The notes under the pieces were generated by a model, which saw only the letters and a program-made list of their open reading frames with translations, searched no databases and was not told the DNA's origin. This document shows, piece after piece, positions 30,401-38,301 of a stretch of 64,000 nt of DNA. Positions within the stretch are counted from its first letter, which is position 1, and each line of letters begins with the position of its first letter. The DNA comes from Rhodovulum sulfidophilum DSM 1374 (GTDB lineage Bacteria; Pseudomonadota; Alphaproteobacteria; Rhodobacterales; Rhodobacteraceae). A program made the translations under genes and the position numbers. The stretch is taken from assembly GCF_001633165.1 (NCBI RefSeq), contig NZ_CP015418.1, positions 4,030,001-4,094,000 of the forward strand, written 5' to 3'.

Positions 30401-30496
30401 CCCGAACAGCCCCGCCGCCACCGCGGCGCGGAAATCGACCACCTCGCGGCCGGGAAACGGGCCGAAGGCCTGCAAGGTCAGCCGGACAGGCCTCAT
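27419..30496 (-). CDS. sbcC: Exonuclease subunit SbcC
   Basis: A 1025-residue SMC-like ATPase of the SbcCD (Mre11-Rad50) nuclease, which trims hairpins and blocked DNA ends. The Walker A GRTGSGKST is at 35-43, long Ala/Glu/Arg coiled coils flank a CPVC zinc hook near residue 515, and the C-terminus has the signature TLSGGETFIAALALALGLADAV and the Walker B region DTIFIDEGFGSLD. The ATG at 30496 overlaps the sbcD stop (ATGA); the reading frame continues upstream only inside sbcD. Confidence 0.95.
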   Translation of the reverse strand: MRPVRLTLQAFGPFPGREVVDFRAAVAAGLFGIYGRTGSGKSTIFSAMTFALFGEAARAEQDAPSLRADHADPDMPTEVEFVFDLGERRYVLLRRPDQSRPKTRGSGETRDPHEAYLFDATGLPLDRIGAEGRGKILAEKKVGAVSAAVTELLGYGSHQFRQIVLLPQGRFETFLAARTRERLEILRELFDVSIYRRLAAMMKTEAEMLERTLREARAVCEGRLAAEGFEGMEALETGLAGAEARLAEARTAETAATREAVASRAELSAAEQTEARFLAAAAADQALAGIREAGPAMAELAAQVRRADRARLLLDLEAQVVEAAREAESASERMDAAEARLETVKTAATRAAARQEAETARGPETEALRREVETLKRHAQTLVAAAELRQRAEEAQAGAEAARAEHSAAQGALAQRMAQRGKAAEAVQAARQTSANRALLSARLQALETEMKAVLSVEAATRDVSETTEAVARLVRAQEHAARRSRAAHAEMEAAERRLARSQALHLAAGLQPGAPCPVCGATDHPAPAAGAGEASASEAALRTARAAWEEADRAQREADRALASERGVLAGRQERLAGLDRPATDTATLKTRIQANHEALAALGAETEIAVAEGLLARLDAAVRAAEDTRERCREVIAEREAEALREAARIEAMLAPVPEALRSETALTAALSARQAVLEARDAARQGAMKTATEAREAALAARAGHEAAVRAMAEARARHEGARQAFARRLGETGLSADDLAALKPAIARLEEDRAAVEAHGRALAVAEERARATAEAVEGRTRPDLPELREVLAAAEVRHAEATERRAAAAHASDHLASLRDDLAGTLQRLEAEEAASAPLRRLSALFDGRNPQGLDLETYAIGAMFDRVLAAANRRLGPMSGGRYRLEREAEGGGGRGRRGLGLQVFDLFTGKARPTATLSGGETFIAALALALGLADAVESASGKVRLDTIFIDEGFGSLDTEDGAGTLDRVLQALGALVGHARAVGLISHVPLVQEAIPNGFYVHKEPAGSRIETRGPV

Positions 30497-31635
30497 GCCC
30501 CCTCCTCGCCGCCGCGCAGCCCGTCGAGGGTCGCGGCAATCGCGGCCAGTTCCTCGGCATCGGCCCGCTCGCCGCGCACCTGATCCAGGAACCCGCCGAT
30601 CACCGCCATCGGATCGTCGAGCCCGCGCGGCACCGGGCCCAGCGCCTTGAGCTCGGGCGCCCGCGCCTCGCGCGCATAGCAAAGGTCGCAGGCATTGGGG
30701 AACACCGCGCGCAGCCGCCGCATGGCGTCGATCACCGGCGCCTCGTCGGTCAGGACAGCGCGCAGAAAATCCTCCGAAGGCGGCAGCCGCAGCAGGTCTT
30801 CATGGCGCCCCTCGACCACCCGCACGCCCCGGATCGGCCGGAACGGGATCGGCGCGATCCGCACCTCTCCGGCGCCGTCGATCTCGACCAGGCTCATGGA
30901 TTTCTCCTCGCCCGCCTCGTCGAAGCCGAAAGCGAGCGGCGCGCCCGCATAGCGGATCTCGGGCCGCCCCGCCGATTGCGGGCGGTGCAGATGGCCGAGC
31001 GCGACATAATGGGCGCCGTCGAACAGCTCGGCCCCGACCGTCTCGACCCCGCCGATCCGGGCCAGCGGCCGCTCGGCCTCGCTGACACTGGCGCCCGCGA
31101 CGGTGCCATGGGCGACGACGACCCAGCGCGCGCCCTCGGGCAGGGCCGCCCGGGCGGCGCCGATCTGGGCGCGCAGCACGTCCTCGGGCGAGGTGAGGGT
31201 CTCGTCGCCGAACGCTTCGCGCGCGGCATATTCCCAGGCAAAGGGCAGCGCCGAAAACGCGACCGGACCCGCGGCATCGCCAAGGATCAGCGGCGGTTCC
31301 TCAGCCGCGACCGTACCCCGGATCAGCGCCCGGGCGGTGTCGGTCATAACCGACATCGCCTCGATCCGGTCGCCGGAATCGTGGTTCCCCGCGATCATCA
31401 CCACCGCCGCGCCGGTCTCGGCCCGGATCCGGCTGAGGAAGGCGTTGAACTGGCGCACGGCGCTGGCGGGCGGGGCCGCGCGGTCGAAGACATCGCCCGC
31501 GATCACCAGCGCATCGACCTCATGGGCCAGGGCCGCCGCCGCGATCTGGTCGAGAATGGCGGCATGGTCGGCCTCCAGCGAGAGGCCGTTGAACTGGCGC
31601 CCGAGATGCAGGTCGGCGGTATGGAGAAAACGCAT
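30493..31635 (-). CDS. sbcD: Exonuclease subunit SbcD
   Basis: A 380-residue Mre11-like nuclease subunit. Metal ligands are visible in the phosphoesterase motifs: D8 and H10 (TADLHLG), G47-D48 with D51 (IAGDVFDRAAP), GNHD at 83-86, then VVVAHGTVAG and ALGHLHRPQ. It precedes sbcC with a four-base overlap, as in most SbcDC operons. Confidence 0.95.
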   Translation of the reverse strand: MRFLHTADLHLGRQFNGLSLEADHAAILDQIAAAALAHEVDALVIAGDVFDRAAPPASAVRQFNAFLSRIRAETGAAVVMIAGNHDSGDRIEAMSVMTDTARALIRGTVAAEEPPLILGDAAGPVAFSALPFAWEYAAREAFGDETLTSPEDVLRAQIGAARAALPEGARWVVVAHGTVAGASVSEAERPLARIGGVETVGAELFDGAHYVALGHLHRPQSAGRPEIRYAGAPLAFGFDEAGEEKSMSLVEIDGAGEVRIAPIPFRPIRGVRVVEGRHEDLLRLPPSEDFLRAVLTDEAPVIDAMRRLRAVFPNACDLCYAREARAPELKALGPVPRGLDDPMAVIGGFLDQVRGERADAEELAAIAATLDGLRGGEEGA

Positions 31636-31707
31636 GCCGGAAGTCCCTTCCGCCAGTCCGAGGCGAAGTCTAGAAGCTGCGGCGAAGCCCGGTCAAGCCG
31701 GTCCGCC

Positions 31708-31884
31708 TCAGCGCATGAAGCGCGCGGCCTCGATCCAGTCGACCATGGCGACATCGATCTGGCGCAGGATCTCGGCGGCACGCTCGGGCTCATTGCGGTT
31801 TTCAAGCGCGTCCAGCGCCATGTGCAGCGCCCGGTGCATCTGCTGCACCCCGTCGATCGCCTCGCGGCTGGCCACTGGTTTCAT
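31708..31884 (-). CDS. Small hypothetical protein upstream of sbcD
   Basis: A 58-residue helical protein, MKPVASREAIDGVQQMHRAL followed by ALENRNEPERAAEILRQID. The ATG is preceded by GGAAGGAG at a good distance, which argues that it is translated. It lies 72 bp before sbcD and 70 bp after the ABC permease gene. No family recognised. Confidence 0.55.
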   Translation of the reverse strand: MKPVASREAIDGVQQMHRALHMALDALENRNEPERAAEILRQIDVAMVDWIEAARFMR

Positions 31885-31954
31885 GCCCGCTCCTTCCGGC
31901 CCTGTTGCCCTGGGCCAGAGATGGACCGGAACCCCGACCGGAGGCAAGGGGGTC

Positions 31955-32755
31955 TCAGAGCCTGGCCGCCGCGCGGCGCTCGCGCTCTTTCAGCGCGCCC
32001 CAGGCCAGCGCGAAGGCGATGGTGGCGAGGATGAAGAGAATGCCCAGCGCATTGACCGCGGGCGAGAGGCCGAAGCGCATCCGCGAACCGATCTCGGTCA
32101 CCAGCGTATGCCGGCCGCCGATCGAGAACATGGTGGTGTTGTAATTCTCGAAGCTCTGCAGGAAGGCGATGACGGCGGCGGTCAGGATCGTGGGCTTCAG
32201 GAACGGCAGGGTGATCCGGCGGAAGGCCTGGAACGGCGTCGCGCCGAGATCGAGCGCGGCCTCCTCGAGGGCCGCGTCCTGGCGCTGCAGCCGTGCCATG
32301 AACATCAGCATGGTATAGGAGGCGATGAAGGTGGTCTGGGCGAGGATCGCGGTGAACAGCCCGGCGGCGACGCCAAGCCCGTTCCAGAAGATCGCCGTCG
32401 AGATCCCGAGGATGATGCCGGGCGTCAGCAGCGGCGAGACCATGGCGGTATAGAGAAGCCCCGCCGCCCGGCCGCCGAGCCGCCCCAGCAGCAGCGCCCC
32501 GGCCAGTCCCATCGGAATGGCCAGCCCGATCACCGCGCCCGCGATCAGGAGCGAGTTCATCAGCCCCGACCACATCCGTTGATCCTGCCAGAGCTCGGCG
32601 AACCAGCGCAGGGTGACCCCCTTCCAGACCGTGACCGAGGGCGGCGAATAATCGTTGAAGCCCGCCGCCACCATGATCGCGAGCGGCAGGAACATGTAGA
32701 GGAAGAACAGGCCCATATAAAGCCGCAGAACGAGGCCGCTGCCCTGCCGGGTCAT
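31955..32755 (-). CDS. ABC transporter permease, PotC/PotI-like
   Basis: A 266-residue inner-membrane permease with six hydrophobic segments and the EAA loop (EEAALDLGATPFQAFRRITLP) that contacts the ATPase. The N-terminus FFLYMFLPLAIMVAAGFNDY and the segment SFENYNTTMFSIGG resemble the second permease of spermidine/putrescine importers. It overlaps the preceding permease by four bases. Confidence 0.88.
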   Translation of the reverse strand: MTRQGSGLVLRLYMGLFFLYMFLPLAIMVAAGFNDYSPPSVTVWKGVTLRWFAELWQDQRMWSGLMNSLLIAGAVIGLAIPMGLAGALLLGRLGGRAAGLLYTAMVSPLLTPGIILGISTAIFWNGLGVAAGLFTAILAQTTFIASYTMLMFMARLQRQDAALEEAALDLGATPFQAFRRITLPFLKPTILTAAVIAFLQSFENYNTTMFSIGGRHTLVTEIGSRMRFGLSPAVNALGILFILATIAFALAWGALKERERRAAARL

Positions 32756-33780
32756 TTCGCGATATCCCTCAGCCGGACCTTCAGAAGCCGCATCATCAGG
32801 AAGACGAAGCCGGTGCAGACCGCGAGCAGGCTGACCGCATAGGCCGCGCCGGTGTTCCATTCCGACGCCTGGAAGAAGCGGTTGTAGACGAGCTGCGCGA
32901 ACCAGGGCGGAGCGGTGCCCCGGGTCATGATATAGGGCACCGAATAGGACCCGGCCGACAGCATGAAGGTCATGATGCAGCCGACCGCGATGCCGGGCCG
33001 GGCATGGGGCAGCACGATCCGGCGGTGGATCTGCCAGCTCTTCGCGCCGAGATCGCGGGCGGCCTCGATCTGGTTCATGTCCAGCGTTTCCAGCACGTTA
33101 TAAAGCGGGAAGACCATGAACAGGATATAGGCATAGACCATCGCCACGAAGACGCCGGCGCCGCTTTCGAGAAAGGGCACCGGGCCGATGCCCGCAAGCC
33201 CCAGCAGCGCGTTGAGCGGTCCGCCATAGTTCAGGATCATCTGCCAGGCGAAGACCCTGAGCAGCTCGTTGATGGCATAGGGGATGACAAGCGCCAGCAT
33301 GATCAGCGCGGCCCGGCGCGGCGGCTCGAGCTTGGCGATGGCGAAGGCGATCGGATAGCAGACCGCGAAGGCGATGGCGGTCACCGACAGCGCGGCCAGG
33401 ATCGTCTTGGCGAAGATCCACAGATGCGCCCGCCCCATCTGCGCGTAATTCGACAGGGTCCAGGTCCGGACCGGGGTGCTTTCCTGCTCTTCCAGCGCGG
33501 CGATCCGGGCCGAAAGCGCGGCGCGCTCGGCATCGATCGCGGCCAACCGCCCAGGGCCATCGGCTGCGGCGCGGTCCAGCGCCAGCACGTCGAGGCGGTT
33601 GTAGAGCCGGTCGATCTCGACCGAGATCTCGGCCGCGCCGGCAGGACGCTCCATCTTCCAGAGCGAGCGTTCTATCATGATCGCCTGCGGCGCGGCGATC
33701 AGCCCTAGGATCCAGGTCCCGGCCAGCACCACCAGCAGCATGGCCAGCGGCGCGCCGAAGCTGCGCCTAAGCCGCGTCAT
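32752..33780 (-). CDS. ABC transporter permease, PotB/PotH-like, with coiled-coil insert
   Basis: A 342-residue permease with the EAA loop IEAARDLGAKSWQIHRRIVLPHA and YAINELLRVFAWQMILNYGGPLN, typical of polyamine-family permeases. Between the first membrane helix (about 12-35) and the core it carries an unusually long charged helical stretch (about 48-105), which should lie in the periplasm. The gene overlaps the upstream ATPase gene by 14 bp and the downstream permease by four. Confidence 0.88.
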   Translation of the reverse strand: MTRLRRSFGAPLAMLLVVLAGTWILGLIAAPQAIMIERSLWKMERPAGAAEISVEIDRLYNRLDVLALDRAAADGPGRLAAIDAERAALSARIAALEEQESTPVRTWTLSNYAQMGRAHLWIFAKTILAALSVTAIAFAVCYPIAFAIAKLEPPRRAALIMLALVIPYAINELLRVFAWQMILNYGGPLNALLGLAGIGPVPFLESGAGVFVAMVYAYILFMVFPLYNVLETLDMNQIEAARDLGAKSWQIHRRIVLPHARPGIAVGCIMTFMLSAGSYSVPYIMTRGTAPPWFAQLVYNRFFQASEWNTGAAYAVSLLAVCTGFVFLMMRLLKVRLRDIAK

Positions 33781-34870
33781 CGGCCGTCTCGCCTTCGGGC
33801 AGGATCACGCCCGCAGCCTCGGAGAACCCGAGACGAAGCGGCCCCTCGGGCAGGCCTCCGGCACCTGCATTGACCCGCTGCACGGTCAGGGCCCCGGCCG
33901 GGGTCTCGACGATCAGGGTCGAGAAGGCCCCCTCCATGTCACGGCGCGCCAGACGGCCCCCGAGCGAATTGGCGGCGGTCTCGCCCGGGCCCAGCAGATG
34001 GATGCGCTCGGGCCGCAGGAACAGCACCGCCTCCTCGCCCATGCCAAGCCCGCCCGGGTTCTGCGCCAGGAAACTGCCGCCCGCGGTGGCGATCCGGGCG
34101 GTTGCGCCCCCGGCCTGTTCGATCCGGCCCGGCAGCCGGTTCATCTCGCCGACGAAGGTGGCAACGAAGGCGCTCGCGGGGCGGTCGTAGATGTCGTCGG
34201 CGCTGCCGACCTGCACGATCCGGCCCCGGTTCATCACCGCGACCCGATCGGACATGGTCAGCGCCTCGCCCTGATCATGGGTGATGTAGACGAAGGTGAT
34301 GCCGGTCGCGACCTGCAGCTGCTTGAGCTCGGCCCGCATGTGCTGGCGCAGCTTGAGATCGAGCGCGGATAGCGGCTCGTCCAGCAGCAGCACCGCCGGT
34401 TCCACCGCCAGCGCGCGGGCGATGGCCACCCTCTGGCGCTGCCCGCCCGACAGCTCGGAGGGCAGCTTGTCGCCCTGCCCGCCCAGCGCGACCATGTCCA
34501 GCAGCTCGAAGGCGCGGTCACGGCGGCGGCGCCTGGCCCAGCCCCGCATCTCGAGCCCGAAGGCCACGTTCTCCCAGACGCTCATCAGCGGGAACAGGGC
34601 GAGGTTCTGGAAGATCAGCGCGGTCGGCCGCTCTGACGGGCCGATCCCGGCCATCGGCCGCCCGCCGATCCGGACCTCGCCCTCGGACGGGTCGAGAAAG
34701 CCCGACAAAAGCCGCAGGATCGTGGTCTTGCCGCAGCCCGAAGGCCCGAGGATCGAGAAGAACGCGCCCGCCTCGATGGCCAGGTCGGTGGGGTGTACGG
34801 CCTGGAAGCTGCCGAAGCGCACCGCGGCACCGGCAAGCGCGATATCCATTCCGCGGGAGGCTGGGGTCAT
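33767..34870 (-). CDS. ABC transporter ATP-binding protein, PotA/PotG-like
   Basis: A 367-residue ATPase with Walker A GPSGCGKT at 42-49, the Q-loop FQNLALFP, the signature LSGGQRQRVAIARA, and the Walker B LLLDEPLSALD, followed by a TOBE-type C-terminal domain (VLFLRPERIHLLGPGE). The start is uncertain: the ATG at 34870 or another at 34849, neither with a strong ribosome-binding site. It powers the two permeases downstream. Polyamine or a related cation is the likely substrate by family, not proven. Confidence 0.88.
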   Translation of the reverse strand: MTPASRGMDIALAGAAVRFGSFQAVHPTDLAIEAGAFFSILGPSGCGKTTILRLLSGFLDPSEGEVRIGGRPMAGIGPSERPTALIFQNLALFPLMSVWENVAFGLEMRGWARRRRRDRAFELLDMVALGGQGDKLPSELSGGQRQRVAIARALAVEPAVLLLDEPLSALDLKLRQHMRAELKQLQVATGITFVYITHDQGEALTMSDRVAVMNRGRIVQVGSADDIYDRPASAFVATFVGEMNRLPGRIEQAGGATARIATAGGSFLAQNPGGLGMGEEAVLFLRPERIHLLGPGETAANSLGGRLARRDMEGAFSTLIVETPAGALTVQRVNAGAGGLPEGPLRLGFSEAAGVILPEGETADDAA

Positions 34871-34935
34871 GGCGGGCGGGTCCGGAAAAAAGGCAGGCGC
34901 GGGAGGCCCGGCCCCCCGCGCGTCAGGCATGCCGG

Positions 34936-36066
34936 TCAGGCGTTGGTCAGCTTCTCGGTATATTCCTCGCGCAGCGGCGAGATCCAGGGCGTGAACATCG
35001 GCCACCACCAGAGATTGTCGATGGCATCGCCCTGATAGGCGAAGTTGAAGGCCGCCTTCTTGGCCTCGGTCATGTGATCGGCCGCGCCCACGGCGGCCGA
35101 GTTGTAGCCGGTGGCATTCGAGAACATGCCGCCGATCTCGGGCGTCAGCAGGAAGTTGAGGAATTCATAGGCCTGATCGACATTCTCGGCCCCCGAGGGA
35201 ATGGCGGCGGTGTCCATCCAGGCCAGCGCGCCCTCCTTCGGCGCGCCATAGCGCCATTTCGGATCGGTATCGGTATGCAGCCTGATGCCGGTGGTGTCCC
35301 AGGTCTGGCCGATGCTGCAGCCGCCATCGGTAAAGGCCCCGGTGGCCTCGGTCGCATTGTTCCAGAACGCGCCGATATTGCCGCGGTGCTTCTTCACGAA
35401 GGCGATGCAGGCATCGAAGACGCGACGGTTTTCCGCTTCCGAGCTGTAGATGTCCATCGCCCGGTTCGAGGGCACCTCGCCGATGGCGTCGAGATAGATC
35501 GCAAGGCTGGTCAGCACCGATTTCTGCCGCAGCGCGACCTGACGGTCGAGCCCATCGGCCCAGAGATGACCATAGGACAGCGCGTCCGGGGCGATATCAT
35601 GGACGCTCGCATCCCAGGTGATGCCCTCGGTGCCCCAGTCGAAGGGCACCAGATAGCGCTTGCCGCGATGCGCGGCCCCCAGTTGCAGCGAGGACCGCCA
35701 GAGCGAGGGCTGGACCCGCTCGACCTTGAGCCTGGTCTCGTCGATCTCGGCCAGGAGGTTGCCATCGTCGTAATCGGGCCGGGTGTCGACCGAGGGGAAC
35801 AGGATGTCGAACCCCTTGCCGCCCGAGCTGCGCAGCTTCGAGGTCGCCTCCTCGTTCGAACCATAGGTCGAGACATTGACCTTGATGCCGGTCTCACTGG
35901 TGAAGGCTTCGAGGATCTCGCCGGTCCGGAAATAGTCACCCCAGGCGAAGACATTGACCTCGCCCGACGAGGCCAGCGCCCGGCGCGCGATCAGAGGTGC
36001 GGCCAGCGTGGCGGCGCCGGTCGCCAGCACGGCACGGCGGGAAAGGGAGGGAACCGTCTTTGTCAT
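34936..36066 (-). CDS. ABC transporter substrate-binding protein, PotD-like
   Basis: A 376-residue periplasmic binding protein. The N-terminal LSRRAVLATGAATLAAP is a twin-arginine-type export signal. The mature part starts EVNVFAWGDYFRTGEILEAF, a hallmark of the PotD/PotF group. AGGAG precedes the ATG at 36066. It heads the four-gene importer operon; a 243-bp region divides it from the divergent transglycosylase gene. Confidence 0.9.
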   Translation of the reverse strand: MTKTVPSLSRRAVLATGAATLAAPLIARRALASSGEVNVFAWGDYFRTGEILEAFTSETGIKVNVSTYGSNEEATSKLRSSGGKGFDILFPSVDTRPDYDDGNLLAEIDETRLKVERVQPSLWRSSLQLGAAHRGKRYLVPFDWGTEGITWDASVHDIAPDALSYGHLWADGLDRQVALRQKSVLTSLAIYLDAIGEVPSNRAMDIYSSEAENRRVFDACIAFVKKHRGNIGAFWNNATEATGAFTDGGCSIGQTWDTTGIRLHTDTDPKWRYGAPKEGALAWMDTAAIPSGAENVDQAYEFLNFLLTPEIGGMFSNATGYNSAAVGAADHMTEAKKAAFNFAYQGDAIDNLWWWPMFTPWISPLREEYTEKLTNA

Positions 36067-36309
36067 CTCGTATCTCCTGACAGATCGAAGAGAACCGACC
36101 GCAGGATCGGCGGCCGTTTGCGACGCCGTTACACCCTCCATGTGACAGCCATATGCCATTTGCGTCAACGGCGCCGCCCTGCCAGGGCACCCGCCCTTCG
36201 GCGGGGTCCCGCCCGGCCGAGCGGAACGGTCCGGGCCGCCCTAGGCGCGGCGCCCGGGGCCCGCTATCCAGACCCCATCACGGAACGCGCGGAAAGGGAG
36301 GCCCGGACC

Positions 36310-37521
36310 ATGACCATCGCAAGACGCCCGCTTCTGATGGGTCTTGTCGCCTCGGCCGTTTCGGCCTGCAACATGGGGGCGCCCCGGCCGGTCGCCAATC
36401 CCGGCTTCGAGGCCTGGCGCCGCAGCTTCCGGCCGCGCGCGGCAGCCGCGGGCATCACCCCCGCCACGCTCGACCGGGCGCTCGGGCGCGCGGGCTATCT
36501 TCCGCAGGTGATCGAGAAGGACCGCAACCAGACCGAATTCACCCGCAGCCTCGAGGATTATCTGGCCATCGCCGCCTCGGACGACCGGGTCGCGACCGGC
36601 CGGGCGATGCTGGCCCGCCATGCCCGGCGCTTTTCCGGGATCGAGGCCCGCTACGGTGTCGCGGCGCCGGTCGTGGCCGCGATCTGGGGGCTGGAAAGCC
36701 GGTATGGCGCGCGCCGGGGCGACATTCCGGTGGTCTCGGCGCTGGCGACGCTGGCCTATGACGGCCGCCGCGGCCGGTTCTTCGAGGGCCAGCTGATCGC
36801 GGCGCTGAAGATCCTCGACCGGGGCGACATCACCCCCGCCCGGATGACCGGAAGCTGGGCCGGCGCGATGGGCCATACCCAGTTCATCCCGACCTCCTAT
36901 CTGGCCTATGCGGTCGATTTCGACGGCGACGGGCGGCGCGACATCTGGTCCGACGACCCGACCGACGCGCTGGCCTCGACGGCGGCCTATCTGCAGCGCT
37001 CGGGCTGGCAGCCCGGCCTGCCCTGGGGGATGGAGGTGCGCCTGCCCGACACGCTCGACCTTGCCCGGACCGGGCGCAAACGCAGGCAGGACGCGGCCGA
37101 CTGGTCGGCCCTGGGCGTGACACGCCCCGATGGCCGTCCGCTGCCCCGCGCGGGCGCCACGGCAATCTTGGCCCCGGCAGGCAGGCAGGGTCCCGCCTTT
37201 GCGCTTTTTTCGAATTTCGAGGTGATCCTGCGCTACAACAACGCCGTCAATTACGGCATCGGCATCGGCCATCTGTCCGACCGGCTGGCAGGCGGGCCGC
37301 CGCTTTCGAAGGCCTTCCCGCCCGATGCAGCCGGCATGACGCTGGACGACCGCAAGGCGCTGCAGCGGCGCCTGACCGCGGCGGGCTACGATACCGAGGG
37401 GGCAGACGGGGTGATCGGCCCGAAGACCGAAGAGGCGATCCGGCGCTATCAGGCGCGGAACGGGCTGACGGTCACCGGGCGGCCCTCGCGCGCGCTTCTG
37501 ACAAGGCTCGGCCGGACATGA
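36310..37521 (+). CDS. Lytic murein transglycosylase (MltB-type) with peptidoglycan-binding domain
   Basis: A 403-residue lipoprotein: signal sequence with lipobox VSAC (lipidated C20), an SLT_2 catalytic domain (about 30-320) with the active-site glutamate E129 in IWGLESRYGA and GAMGHTQFIPTSYLAYAVDFDGDG, and a C-terminal PG_binding_1 domain (about 345-400; LQRRLTAAGYDTEGADGVIGPKT). It cleaves glycan strands for cell-wall remodelling. GGGAGG precedes the ATG. Confidence 0.92.
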   Translation: MTIARRPLLMGLVASAVSACNMGAPRPVANPGFEAWRRSFRPRAAAAGITPATLDRALGRAGYLPQVIEKDRNQTEFTRSLEDYLAIAASDDRVATGRAMLARHARRFSGIEARYGVAAPVVAAIWGLESRYGARRGDIPVVSALATLAYDGRRGRFFEGQLIAALKILDRGDITPARMTGSWAGAMGHTQFIPTSYLAYAVDFDGDGRRDIWSDDPTDALASTAAYLQRSGWQPGLPWGMEVRLPDTLDLARTGRKRRQDAADWSALGVTRPDGRPLPRAGATAILAPAGRQGPAFALFSNFEVILRYNNAVNYGIGIGHLSDRLAGGPPLSKAFPPDAAGMTLDDRKALQRRLTAAGYDTEGADGVIGPKTEEAIRRYQARNGLTVTGRPSRALLTRLGRT

Positions 37522-38301
37522 TGACGCCCGGTCGCAGGGCCGGGCGCGCCGAACCACGTCGAACGCGTGCTGCCAAGCCCTGCGGCGCTCGGTGATCTCC
37601 AGGCCGACATTCCGCTCGATATCGGTCAGTCATCATCTAAGGGTCATCATCTAATGGCGTTCGGCGCCGAACGGGTCGTCCACAGGCTGACGGTGTTGCC
37701 CGTCTCGCTGGTCACAAGGCGGTGCTGGCCTCGACACCCTGATCAGAGACCGCCGCACCCGGTGCGGGCACGCGGGCCGACACCAGCAAAACCGCCTGCC
37801 GCACTCGTGCCCCCTGCCGAAGGCGTCCCGCCCATCTCGGGCCACATCATCATCGCCTCCGTATCGTGGCTCGGCCCCGAACCCCGTCCGTCCTGCTGTC
37901 ATCGCGCGGCGCAAGCTCGGCCCCCGCAAGTCCCGGATCGGACGACGGCAGATCGAGGCGTGACACGGCAGACGCGACACTCGCATAAGAGCGGGGCAAT
38001 CGACCCGCAGGATGTCAATGCGTTCTTCCCCGGCCAAGGCCAGGAAAAAGACCGCCACGGCCATGCCAGACGCCAGGGATCGGATACACGGGCGCCCTCT
38101 CCGGCGCCGGCCATGAAGGCACCATGTCCCGGGATAACGCCCCGCCCTCGGCCTTCTGGTCGGCACGCCCGGATCCGCCATTCCGTCCATTTCCGACCGG
38201 AAAGATCCGGCAAGCCCGTCCTCCGGTCGCCCCGACCTTTGCCCCATCGACCCAAGGGCCGGGTCGGGCTATCCTTCACACAACCTGGAGGATATCGAAT
38301 C
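37522..38301. other. 780-bp region without a supported gene
   Basis: No frame has a convincing start, family motif or ribosome-binding site. The only structure seen is a short direct repeat of TCATCATCTAA at 37630-37640 and 37644-37654. The region may hold eroded coding sequence, as does the stretch beyond the next gene, but I could not recognise any family. Confidence 0.5.

Noticed and set aside
28040..30583. 847-codon plus-strand frame opposite sbcC
   Set aside because: Antisense shadow of an unmistakable SbcC with zinc hook and Walker motifs.
37567..38301. In-frame upstream extension of the sensor kinase
   Set aside because: The extension lacks motifs, and the internal ATG at 38302 has a proper GGAGG and directly precedes the membrane helix.
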